This document shows, piece by piece, positions 18,328 through 26,596 of a stretch of DNA of 64,000 nt. Position numbers and translations under genes: made by a program. The notes beneath the pieces were generated by a model. The model was not told where the DNA came from. It did no database searches and worked only from the letters and a program-made list of their open reading frames with translations. This DNA is from JADLGL01 sp050184415 (GTDB taxonomy: Bacteria > Pseudomonadota > Alphaproteobacteria > Rhizobiales > Kaistiaceae): positions 62,001 through 126,000 of the forward strand of contig JBFXAJ010000007.1 in assembly GCA_050184415.1 (NCBI GenBank), read 5' to 3'. Positions within the stretch are counted from its first letter, which is position 1, and every line of letters begins with the position of its first letter.

Positions 18328-19593
18328 CTACCGCGCCGTCCCGCCGCGGCGCCGCACGACGACGTCCACGGTGATCGCGGCGAGGAGCACCACCGCCGTC
18401 GCCATGAGCTGGATCGCGGCGCTGTAGCCGAGAAGGGCCATGCCGTTGACGATAGCCGCGATGACGATGCCGCCGAGGATGGCGTGGAGCGGGCTGCCGC
18501 GGCCGCCGAAGAGGCTGGTGCCGCCGATCACGGCGGTCGCGACGACATAAAGGACGATCGTTCCGCCCTCGAAGCTCGTCGAGATCGAGTTGAGGCGGGA
18601 GGCGTAGATGATGCCGCCGATGCCGGCGATGAAGGCCGCGATGGTAAACGCCGCCGTCCGCACGCCGGCGAGGCTGATGCCGGCGCGCCGCGCCGCCTCG
18701 GCATTGCCGCCGATGGCGTAGATCGATCGCCCGAAGCGGGTCCGTCCGAGCAGGAAGGTCGAAGCAAGGAGCACCGCGAAGACGATCGGGAAGACCCACG
18801 GCATGCCGCGCAGCGGAAAGGCCGGAATCCCGCGGTTGGAGTTGCAGAGGAGGACCAGCACGATTCCGGCGAGCGCCGCCACGGCGATCTTGAGATAGGT
18901 GATCGCTTCGGGCGCAACGGTGAGGCCGCGCCGCCGGCGCTGGCGGTCGCGGAAGATCGTGATGAGCGCGAAGATCGCGACCACCGCCGCAACCAGGACC
19001 CAGCCGGTCGCCGGATTGAGCGTACCGTTGGCGAGGTTGTTGATCGTCCGGTCCTGGATCGGAATCGTCCCGCCTTCGCCGAGGAGCTGGATCATCACCC
19101 CCTGGAAGCCGAGGAGACCGGCCAGCGTCACGACGAAGGACGGCAGCCGCAACCGCGTGACGAGGACGCCCTGGAAGAGGCCGAGCAGTGTCGCCACCGC
19201 AAGCGCGGCGAGGATCGCGGTCCACCAGTCCCAGCCGGTCAGGGGCTGGACCAGGAGGGTCATCACGGTGGCGGCGATGCCGGCGACGAACCCGAGCGAG
19301 AGGTCGATCTCGCCGAGGATGAGGACATAGACCTGCCCCATCCCGATCAGCATGAACACCGAGCCCTGGACGAGGAGGTTGACGAGGTTGCCGGCCGAGA
19401 GGAACCGCGCGTTCTGGGTCTGGAAGAAGATGGCGATGAGGACGAGGCCGATCAGGACCGGGAGCACGCCGCTCTGCCCGGCGCGGATCCGCGTCCAGAC
19501 GACGCGGCCATGATCGGCGAGGGTCTTCGGCGGCGGCGGCATCAGCCGTTCGCCCGGGATCGGATCGACCCTGGCCGGCGCTTCGTCGTTCAT
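18328..19593 (-). CDS. Sugar ABC transporter permease, xylose type (XylH-like)
   Basis: A 421-residue inner-membrane permease with about ten transmembrane helices. SAGNLVNLLVQGSVFMLIGMGQ, ILGEIDLSLGFVAGIAA and YAIGGNAEAARRAGIS are hallmarks of the ribose/xylose permease family (BPD_transp_2). The extra cytoplasmic/periplasmic region before the conserved C-terminal half and the overall length fit XylH better than RbsC. Its ATG at 19593 overlaps the ATPase gene by 4 bp. The 3' end faces the SLOG-SLATT gene across the tandem palindromes. Confidence 0.88.
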   Translation of the reverse strand: MNDEAPARVDPIPGERLMPPPPKTLADHGRVVWTRIRAGQSGVLPVLIGLVLIAIFFQTQNARFLSAGNLVNLLVQGSVFMLIGMGQVYVLILGEIDLSLGFVAGIAATVMTLLVQPLTGWDWWTAILAALAVATLLGLFQGVLVTRLRLPSFVVTLAGLLGFQGVMIQLLGEGGTIPIQDRTINNLANGTLNPATGWVLVAAVVAIFALITIFRDRQRRRRGLTVAPEAITYLKIAVAALAGIVLVLLCNSNRGIPAFPLRGMPWVFPIVFAVLLASTFLLGRTRFGRSIYAIGGNAEAARRAGISLAGVRTAAFTIAAFIAGIGGIIYASRLNSISTSFEGGTIVLYVVATAVIGGTSLFGGRGSPLHAILGGIVIAAIVNGMALLGYSAAIQLMATAVVLLAAITVDVVVRRRGGTAR

Positions 19594-20372
19594 GGTGCGG
19601 GCGCCGGCATGGCGTAGCGGTCGGAGCGGCCGGTGGTCATCAGCTCCACGACGAGCTGGGCGTCGAAGTCGGCGGTCGGCGCGGCCGCCACGATCCGTCC
19701 GAGGCGGAGCACGGCGATCCGGTCGGCCACGGCGAAGACGTCGACCAGATTGTGCGAGATCATGATGACGGCAAGGCCATTGTCGGCCAGCCGCCGGACG
19801 AGGGCGAGCACCTGCCGGGTCTGCGCGACGCCGAGTGCCGCCGTAGGCTCGTCGAGGATGACGAGCCGCGAGTTCCACATCACGGCCTTGGCGACGGCGA
19901 CGGACTGGCGCTGGCCGCCAGAGAGCGAGGCGACCGGCATCCTCACCGAGCGGACCGTGGTGACGTTGAGGCTTTCTAGCGTCGTCGCGGCGGCGGCTTC
20001 CATGGCGTCCTCGTCGAGAACGACGCCGAAGCGGAGGCGCTCGCGGCCGAGGAACATGTTCTCGACGACATCGAGATTGTCGCAGAGCGCGAGGTCCTGG
20101 TAGACGATCTCGATCCCGAGCTCGGCCGCGTCGCGCGGGTTCCTGATGCGCACCGGCCGCCCCGCCCAGCGGATCTCGCCGCCGTCGGGCTCGTGGATGC
20201 CGCCGATGCATTTGGTGAGCACGGTCTTGCCGGCGCCATTGTCGCCGACAAGGGCTGTCACAGTGCCGGCGGGAACGTCGAGATCGACCCCGACGAGGGC
20301 CCGCACGGCGCCGAAGTGCTTTTCGACGCCGCGCAGGCTGAGGAGCGCGGCGGCGGGCGTCGATTCATCCAT
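19590..20372 (-). CDS. Sugar ABC transporter ATP-binding protein, single-domain
   Basis: A 260-residue ATPase with Walker A GDNGAGKT (unusual VLTK after it rather than STLIK), signature LSGGQRQSVAVAKAV, Walker B LVILDEPTAALG and the H-loop ISHNLVDVF. It energises the neighbouring permease. E. coli XylG has two fused ATPase domains (about 500 residues); this protein has one and presumably acts as a homodimer, as known for some related sugar systems. Start chosen at ATG 20372, with AAAGGTGG upstream; an in-frame GTG at 20384 is an alternative. It lies 20 bp after the binding-protein gene. Confidence 0.88.
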   Translation of the reverse strand: MDESTPAAALLSLRGVEKHFGAVRALVGVDLDVPAGTVTALVGDNGAGKTVLTKCIGGIHEPDGGEIRWAGRPVRIRNPRDAAELGIEIVYQDLALCDNLDVVENMFLGRERLRFGVVLDEDAMEAAAATTLESLNVTTVRSVRMPVASLSGGQRQSVAVAKAVMWNSRLVILDEPTAALGVAQTRQVLALVRRLADNGLAVIMISHNLVDVFAVADRIAVLRLGRIVAAAPTADFDAQLVVELMTTGRSDRYAMPAPAP

Positions 20373-20392
20373 GCCCGCCGCCACCTTTCACG

Positions 20393-21544
20393 CTAGGGCG
20401 CAATGCCCGCGGCCGTGCAGGCCGCCGCGACGTCACCCGCGCAGAGCTGTGCGGCTGGCACGAAATTGTCGGCCACCACCGTCTCGGCGAGATTGTCGGC
20501 ATTGACCCAGATCGGCGTCAGGAGGACCGACGGCACCGGGGTGTCGCCGTCCATCGTCGTCCCGTTGACGAGATCCGCGGGCGGCTCCTGGCCGGCACGG
20601 AGGTAGAGGGCGAGGGCCACGGCCGCCTGGGCCTCGAGGTAGATCGCCTTGTAGACCGTGCCGCACTGATAGCCGGTGAGCACGTTCTGGAGGCCTGTCA
20701 GCGTGGCGTCCTGGCCGGTGGTCGGGAACGTCGTCGGCGGGACGCCGAGGTTCTTGAGATAGGCGATGACGGCGTTGGCGTTGTCGTCGTTCGGCGTCAC
20801 CACCGCGTTGATCGCGTTGTTGGCGGTGAACTGCTGCTCGAAGGTGGTCCGCGCCTCGGCGGGATCCCACGTGCCCGCCGGTTCGCCGGCATTGGTGTAG
20901 GTGCCGGCGTCGAACAGCGGCTGCAGGACTTCGAGGTAGCCCTGCGCAAAGAGCGTGGCGTTGTTGTCGGTGGCGGCGCCGCGCATCACGAGGATGTTGG
21001 GATTCTGAACGCCCCAGTCCTGGATGCACTGGTTGATGCCTTCGCCGATCAGGCGGCCGACGGCGACGTTGTCGAAGCTGACATAGTAGGCCCGGCTGCC
21101 GCCCAGCGTCAGGCGGTCATAGTCGATGACCGGGACGTTGAACTGGGCGGCGTAGTTCTGGATCGCGACGCCGACGCCGGAGGAGATCGGGTCGACGATG
21201 AGGACGGTCGCGCCGTCGGCGATGGCCGCCTGGGCCTGGGTGAGCTCGGTGGCCTCGTCGCCGCCGGCATTGGTGATGATGTAGTCGTCGGCGGTCAGCC
21301 CGGCCGCCTCGAAGGCGCGGCGGATATAGGGCTCGTCGAAGGCGACGTAGCGGGCCGAGGTGGTCGTCTCCGGGAGGAGGACGGCGATCTTGCCGGTCCC
21401 CTGCGCGGCGAGGTCGCGAAGCGCCTCCATGGCTGCGAAGTCGGCGGTGAAATTCTGGGCCGATGCGCCGGCCGACAACCCGGCTGCGACGGCGAAGACG
21501 ACGGCGCCGAGGCGCCGCTTCGGCGAATTCAGGAATGCGGACAT
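20393..21544 (-). CDS. Sugar ABC transporter substrate-binding protein, xylose type (XylF-like)
   Basis: A 383-residue periplasmic binding protein. The signal peptide (RRLGAVVFAVAAGLSAGASA, cleavage near residue 29) precedes a type-1 periplasmic-binding fold. VPVIDYDRLTLG, YYVSFDNVAVGRL and PSVLLTPIWVNADNLAETVV are close to the XylF pattern, so D-xylose or a similar sugar is the likely ligand; this is inference. Two cysteines near the C-terminus (QLCAGDVAAACTAAG) could form a disulfide. A strong ribosome-binding site (AAGGGAGGG) precedes the ATG at 21544. First gene of the three-gene transporter set. Confidence 0.9.
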   Translation of the reverse strand: MSAFLNSPKRRLGAVVFAVAAGLSAGASAQNFTADFAAMEALRDLAAQGTGKIAVLLPETTTSARYVAFDEPYIRRAFEAAGLTADDYIITNAGGDEATELTQAQAAIADGATVLIVDPISSGVGVAIQNYAAQFNVPVIDYDRLTLGGSRAYYVSFDNVAVGRLIGEGINQCIQDWGVQNPNILVMRGAATDNNATLFAQGYLEVLQPLFDAGTYTNAGEPAGTWDPAEARTTFEQQFTANNAINAVVTPNDDNANAVIAYLKNLGVPPTTFPTTGQDATLTGLQNVLTGYQCGTVYKAIYLEAQAAVALALYLRAGQEPPADLVNGTTMDGDTPVPSVLLTPIWVNADNLAETVVADNFVPAAQLCAGDVAAACTAAGIAP

Positions 21545-21749
21545 ACACCCTCCCTTGGGGTCGAGCCCCACCATCGTCTGATTCTGGATGGGATTGCTGG
21601 TTGCTGCGGTTCCACGACCGCCACGGACCTGCAGGTCGCGGACAGCGTCCCCTCCGCAGCGTGGCTTGCCGGCAATTCTCCCCCTGCGACGATTTGTCGT
21701 CAATGGGGCATCGGCGGGCTTATCTCCTGGAGCTCCTCCGGCTCCCGGC

Positions 21750-24700
21750 TCAGGGAGCGGCGGGTGCGAGGAGGGTTTGGAAGAAACCGACCCAGTCGAC
21801 CTGGCCCGGAGCGAGCCGGCCCGCCGCTTCAAGGTCAGCGAGGATGGCCATGCCTTCCTCCGCCGCTGCGACCCGTTCGTCACCCTCGCTGACGGCCGCG
21901 ATCTTGTAGAGGCTGATGATGAGATCCGTCTGGCGCGTCGCGTTCTCGGGCTCGGCGGCCGCGAGAGTACGCGCAATCGCCAAGCCCTCCTCATAGGGAG
22001 CGCGAGCGCCCGCGAGGTCGCCGGCGGCGACATAGGCATCGCCGAGCCGGTCGAGCGCGACCGAGATGTCGCGCTGCCGGGAGAGGTTCGTGGGATCGAC
22101 GGCCGCAAGGTCCCGCGAGATCGTCAGCGTCGCCTCGAAGGCCTCGATTGCGGCTGCGAAGTCGCCGCGGGCGAGGTTGACGTCGCCGATGCCGCCGAGC
22201 GCGATCGTGGCGTCGCGCTGCAGCTCGATGTTGGCGGGGTCGAGCCGCGCGAGCCGCTGGTTGATCTCGAGCGCCTCCTCGTAACGCGAAAGGGCGGTGT
22301 CGTTCTCGCCGATCGCGCGCGTCAGGTCACCGAGATTGGTTAGGTGAACCGCCACGTCCCGGAGCCAGAGGGTGTTGGTCGGGTCGCGGTCGGCGAGCTC
22401 TCGCGCGATGGCGAGGCCCTCGTCATAGGCGACCCGCGCGCCCGCGGCGTCGTCCATTGCGAGCCGGACGTCGCCGAGCTTGTTGAGGGCCACCGAGAGG
22501 GTGCGGCGGCTGTCGTCGTCATCGGGCCTCGCCGCGAGCAGGCCACGTCCGGTCGCGACACTCAGCTCGAAGACGGCGGCGGCGGCCGCGAGATCGCCGC
22601 GCTGGAGATAGACGCTGCCGACGAGGTCGAGGACGGAGAGGACGTCGGCCTGGAGGCTGGCATCTTCGGGGCTGGCCGCTGCGAGGTCCTGAAGGATCGC
22701 GAGCGCCTCGTCCCCGGGAGCCGCAGAGGCCGCGATCTCGCCCACGGTGTACATCAGCGACCCCTGCCGGTGGAGCGCGATTGCAAGGTTGCGGCGCCGG
22801 TTGGCATCGGCGGGATCGGCGGCGACAAGCTCGCGGGCCAGGGCCACGCTTTCGGCGGCGGCGGCGAGCGCCGCAGCGGTGTCGCCTTGGGCGAAATAAG
22901 CGGCCGCGAACTCCGACATCATCGCTGCGCGCATATAGACGAGGTCGGGGTCGTTCGGGCTCGCCGAGGTCAGCCGGTCCATGGCGACGCGGACGCGATC
23001 GAGGATCGCTGCGACGCTCTCGACCTGGATGCCCGCGATGCCGCGGAGCCCCTGCACGACGTCGAAGGTCAGCGTGCCGACGGCGTCCTTCGCCGCCGCG
23101 AAATTCGCCTCGGCCCGGTCGCGCTCTGCGACCATTTCGGCCTGCCGGTTCACCGCGACGATGGTCTGCCAGACCGCGACCGCGGCGATCACCGCGAAGA
23201 CGGCGGCCGCGATCGCGAGGATGCGCTGCCGCGTGCGGGCACGCCGGCCCGAGAGTGCAATAAAACCGCGGGTTTCGGGGGAAAGCTCGTCGGCGTAGCC
23301 GCGCAGGATCGTCTCGGCCTCGGCGAGCGGTATCCCCGGCGCCAAGAGGAGATCGGGTTTCCGGCCGCTGGCCTGCCAGCGCTGGCGCTGGTCCTCGACC
23401 TCGCCGCGGATCCGGTAGAAGCCGACATTGGCGGCGACGATGTCCTTCGCCCGCGTCCAGTTCTCGAGGACGCGCTGATGGGCGAGCTTGACGACGGTGG
23501 TGCCGCCTTCGCGGAAGGACAGGAGGATGCGGGCGTCGACGAGGGCGTCGACGAGCCTCTCCGCGGTCGGGTCATGGGCCGCCTCGGACAGGGGCACGGC
23601 CCGGATCGACAGGCCGCCTTCGTCACGGCCGGGCTCCGCGAGCTGGCGGAGCAGCCGCGGCAGCCGCTCAAGTTCGGCGCTGCCCAGGGACTCAATGGAC
23701 CGTTCGGCCTGGCGGTCGACCGCCCCGGCGAGGCCGCCAAGGGCGTTGTAGGCGTCGAAGGTGAGGAGCATCCGGCCGTCGACGGTCTTCCGCCACTCGA
23801 AGAGCTGGTCGAGCGTGAACTGCAGCAATGGCAGCATGTCGGGCCGGTCCGCGTCCAAGAGGAGGCGCTCGTCCAGCCCCTGGCCGGACCCGGGCTCGAT
23901 GTCGAAGAAGAGATCGGCGGCAGCCGCAGGTTTGCGGACGATCTCTGCGAGCTCGGCGGGTCCGGGCGGGCTGAGGTCGTAGGTCGCGCCGCGGGTCTTG
24001 AGGTCGAGGAGCCACCCGTCCTTGAGGAAGCGGTCATAGAGGTCGGCGCGCAGCGTCGCGACCACCCACACCCGTCCGGTCGCGACGAGCGACGAGAGGA
24101 GCCGCGTGAAGCGGTGGCGCGCGTCGTCCAAGACGTTGGGTCCGAACAGGGCGTCGAGTTGATCGGCGACGAGAAGAAGATCGGCGCGGAGCGGGCGGTC
24201 ATGGCCGCTCGCAACGCCTTCGGCCCGCGCGGCCTTGTCGAGCGCGGCAACGATCGGGGCGATGGCGGCCTCATCGGCGTGACCGAGGAGCGCCGCGAGG
24301 CGTTCGGGCGTGCCGTGGTCGCCGTCGCGGAGCTCGGGCAGGGCGAAGGGCCGGCCCTTGTCATCCTCCTCGACGGCATCCGGGCCGTCGAACAGCCGTG
24401 CCGCGAGGGCCGCGATCGGGTCCTCGGAGCCTTCGCCGGGGCGAAGCAGCACCGTTCGCCAGATGTCGACCGAGGCCACAACGCCCGGGGTGGTCAGCCT
24501 CGGCACGAGACCGGCCTTCACCAGCGAGGACTTGCCCGATCCGCTGGCGCCGACGACGAGGAGGAACGGCGCCCCGCGCTGCGCCGCGTCCTTGAGGGCA
24601 TCGACCGACCGCGCGATGTCGCGGCTCCGGCCGAAGAAGACCGTCGCATGCCGCGCACCGAATGCCGCCAAGCCCCGGAACGGCGAGCCCTTGGTCTCGA

Positions 24701-25355
24701 TCGGCCAAACCACCGGCCGGCCCTTCAGGATCTTGTCCTCGAGCCATTTCCGGAGGAGCCCGTCGACCTGCGCCTCGAACTCGTCAGTGGTGTGGAACTC
24801 GTGGTAGCTCGCCTTGAACTGGCCCTTCGGGGTCAGGAACCAGCGCGCGAAGAACCCCTTCAGCCGCTGCCATTGCTCGCTGACCTGGGCGTTGTTCTCG
24901 ACGTCGTCGAGCTTGACCGTCGGCGGATCGGGGAAGCGGAAGACGTAGAGGTCGGGCGTGCCGCGCCGGCCGCCGGACTCCATCGCGGTCAGGATCTCGT
25001 ACGCCGTGCCGCTGGGATAAGGCTCGCCGTCCGCCATCTTGGGGAATTCGTCGGGAAGGTCGGTGCCGAGGCGGTGGCGGAGGATGCCGATGACGACGTC
25101 GCAGTCGGCGGCTTCCGGAATCTGGGCCTGGAAGGTGGCGTGAGCCTTGTAGAACTCGCGTTCCCAGCGGACCGTTTCGAGGCGCGCGACGCCGGCGAAC
25201 TCGCCGTTCAGCCGCTCCACGACCCGATCGACGCGCATCCGCTCGAAATGCGCGTCATAGGGCGACGAGATGAAGATGCGGACCTGGCGTTCGCCCGTCC
25301 CCGGCGCGCCTCCGCCTGCGGGCCCGCCCGATGAAGAAACCAGTTCTGCCGCCAT
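21750..25355 (-). CDS. DUF4062-STAND ATPase-TM-TPR protein
   Basis: A 1201-residue multidomain protein. Residues 24-140 (VRIFISSPYDA start, CDVVIGILRHRLGTDLP) match DUF4062. PFRGLAAFGARHATVFFGRSRDI (225-247) leads into a novel-STAND-type P-loop with Walker A GASGSGKSS (269-277) and Walker B-like LLLVADQLDALF (393-404). Helical domains follow to about 700, one transmembrane helix at 712-734, and about ten TPR-like repeats (800-1180) of the GDVNLARGDFAAAIEAFEATLTI kind. In this class the TPRs usually sense a ligand and the N-terminal domain acts as effector after ATP-driven oligomerisation. Some STAND proteins are antiphage; no such evidence exists here. It lies 205 bp upstream of the transporter genes and may be transcribed with them. 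Confidence 0.8.
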   Translation of the reverse strand: MAAELVSSSGGPAGGGAPGTGERQVRIFISSPYDAHFERMRVDRVVERLNGEFAGVARLETVRWEREFYKAHATFQAQIPEAADCDVVIGILRHRLGTDLPDEFPKMADGEPYPSGTAYEILTAMESGGRRGTPDLYVFRFPDPPTVKLDDVENNAQVSEQWQRLKGFFARWFLTPKGQFKASYHEFHTTDEFEAQVDGLLRKWLEDKILKGRPVVWPIETKGSPFRGLAAFGARHATVFFGRSRDIARSVDALKDAAQRGAPFLLVVGASGSGKSSLVKAGLVPRLTTPGVVASVDIWRTVLLRPGEGSEDPIAALAARLFDGPDAVEEDDKGRPFALPELRDGDHGTPERLAALLGHADEAAIAPIVAALDKAARAEGVASGHDRPLRADLLLVADQLDALFGPNVLDDARHRFTRLLSSLVATGRVWVVATLRADLYDRFLKDGWLLDLKTRGATYDLSPPGPAELAEIVRKPAAAADLFFDIEPGSGQGLDERLLLDADRPDMLPLLQFTLDQLFEWRKTVDGRMLLTFDAYNALGGLAGAVDRQAERSIESLGSAELERLPRLLRQLAEPGRDEGGLSIRAVPLSEAAHDPTAERLVDALVDARILLSFREGGTTVVKLAHQRVLENWTRAKDIVAANVGFYRIRGEVEDQRQRWQASGRKPDLLLAPGIPLAEAETILRGYADELSPETRGFIALSGRRARTRQRILAIAAAVFAVIAAVAVWQTIVAVNRQAEMVAERDRAEANFAAAKDAVGTLTFDVVQGLRGIAGIQVESVAAILDRVRVAMDRLTSASPNDPDLVYMRAAMMSEFAAAYFAQGDTAAALAAAAESVALARELVAADPADANRRRNLAIALHRQGSLMYTVGEIAASAAPGDEALAILQDLAAASPEDASLQADVLSVLDLVGSVYLQRGDLAAAAAVFELSVATGRGLLAARPDDDDSRRTLSVALNKLGDVRLAMDDAAGARVAYDEGLAIARELADRDPTNTLWLRDVAVHLTNLGDLTRAIGENDTALSRYEEALEINQRLARLDPANIELQRDATIALGGIGDVNLARGDFAAAIEAFEATLTISRDLAAVDPTNLSRQRDISVALDRLGDAYVAAGDLAGARAPYEEGLAIARTLAAAEPENATRQTDLIISLYKIAAVSEGDERVAAAEEGMAILADLEAAGRLAPGQVDWVGFFQTLLAPAAP

Positions 25356-25419
25356 TTCGCCATTCTAGCGGCTGCCCGGTAGCGATGCGAGGGAGACAAG
25401 GCCGCCGTCCCTGCGGCGA

Positions 25420-25448
25420 TTGACACGGTTCGGGCCGGCTCCTCCAAT
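25420..25448 (+). promoter_or_regulatory. Candidate sigma-70 promoter of fcl
   Basis: A perfect -35 TTGACA (25420-25425) is followed after exactly 17 nt by TCCAAT (25443-25448, 4 of 6 matches to TATAAT). Transcription would start near 25455, about 37 nt before the GDP-fucose synthase ATG. The divergent STAND gene starts 65 bp away. Confidence 0.5.
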
Positions 25449-25491
25449 CGGGGCGGGAGACTCCGGCGTGCTTCGCAATGAGGATAGGCGG

Positions 25492-26451
25492 ATGTTCAAC
25501 CTCAGTGGCCGCAGGGTCTTCGTGGCCGGGCACAAGGGGATGGTCGGCAGCGCGGTGGTCCGGCGCCTTTCGACCGAGGATTGCGACATCCTCGTCGCGG
25601 ACCGCTCGGTGCTCGACCTTCGGAGCCAGCAAAGCGTCGACCGCTGGATGGACGCGAACCGGCCGGATGTGATGGTGATCGCGGCGGCGACCGTCGGCGG
25701 GATCCTGGCCAATGACAGCCGCCCGGCCGATTTCATCTACGACAACCTCGTGATCGAGACGAACCTGATCCACGCCGCCCATCGGACCGAGGTGGCGAAG
25801 CTGGTGTTCCTCGGCTCGTCCTGCATCTATCCGCGCGACGCCGACCAGCCGATGCGGGAGGAGGCGCTCCTCACCGGCCCGCTCGAGCCGACCAACCAGT
25901 GGTACGCGATCGCCAAGATCGCCGGCATCAAGATGTGCCAGGCCTACCGGAAGCAGCACGGCCGCGACTTCATCTCGGCCATGCCGACCAATCTCTACGG
26001 CCCCAACGACAATTTCGACCTGACCTCCTCCCACGTCCTCCCCGCGCTGATGCGGCGCACGCACATGGCCAAGGTCGAGGGACGCGGCAGCCTCGAGATC
26101 TGGGGAACGGGGACGCCGCGGCGCGAGTTCCTCCATGTCGATGACTGCGCGGACGCGATCGTCTTTCTCCTCAAGGCCTATTCTGGCGACCAGCATGTCA
26201 ACGTCGGCACCGGGACGGACATCGCGATTCGTGACCTTGCGCGGCTGATCGCCGACGTTGTGGGCTTCGAGGGCGATTTCCTCTTCGACACCACCAAGCC
26301 CGACGGGACGCCGCGCAAGCTGATGGACGGGACCAGGCTCCGCGCCCTGGGCTGGCAGCCGAGGATCGGGCTGTCCGAAGGCGTGCGCGCCACCTACGCG
26401 TGGTTCCTCGCCAACGAGGCCGGGCTTCGCGGCACGCGATCGGCTGCTTAG
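25492..26451 (+). CDS. fcl: GDP-L-fucose synthase (GDP-4-keto-6-deoxymannose epimerase/reductase)
   Basis: Makes GDP-L-fucose for surface polysaccharide. The 319-residue SDR has RVFVAGHKGMVGSAVVRRL at the N-terminus (NADP binding), LGSSCIYPRDADQPMREE with the active-site Ser-Ser-Cys, and the catalytic YAIAKIAG (Tyr/Lys near 137/141). MPTNLYGPNDNFD is also diagnostic. The frame is open 24 codons upstream, but the ATG at 25492 gives the usual N-terminus. No GDP-mannose dehydratase is present in the window, so the substrate must come from a gene elsewhere. Confidence 0.94.
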   Translation: MFNLSGRRVFVAGHKGMVGSAVVRRLSTEDCDILVADRSVLDLRSQQSVDRWMDANRPDVMVIAAATVGGILANDSRPADFIYDNLVIETNLIHAAHRTEVAKLVFLGSSCIYPRDADQPMREEALLTGPLEPTNQWYAIAKIAGIKMCQAYRKQHGRDFISAMPTNLYGPNDNFDLTSSHVLPALMRRTHMAKVEGRGSLEIWGTGTPRREFLHVDDCADAIVFLLKAYSGDQHVNVGTGTDIAIRDLARLIADVVGFEGDFLFDTTKPDGTPRKLMDGTRLRALGWQPRIGLSEGVRATYAWFLANEAGLRGTRSAA

Positions 26452-26596
26452 CCGGAAAGACAGTCAGGAGCGCGGCACGGCCGCGCACCTGTCAGCACTG
26501 TCGGGTCGACCGTTTCGGCGGGACGTGTAGCATCCTCCAGGATCGGTGTCTGGGCCGGGGCCGATCGAAGGGCTTCCATACGGAGCGGCATCCCGC

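Noticed and set aside
22344..25334. A 996-codon plus-strand frame opposite the STAND gene
   Set aside because: Antisense shadow; the minus-strand frame has clear DUF4062, P-loop and TPR motifs.
16332..25355. A complete CBASS or other named defence operon
   Set aside because: No nucleotidyltransferase cyclase, Cap2/Cap3, nuclease or reverse transcriptase is present; the two conflict-type proteins are separated by an ordinary sugar transporter.
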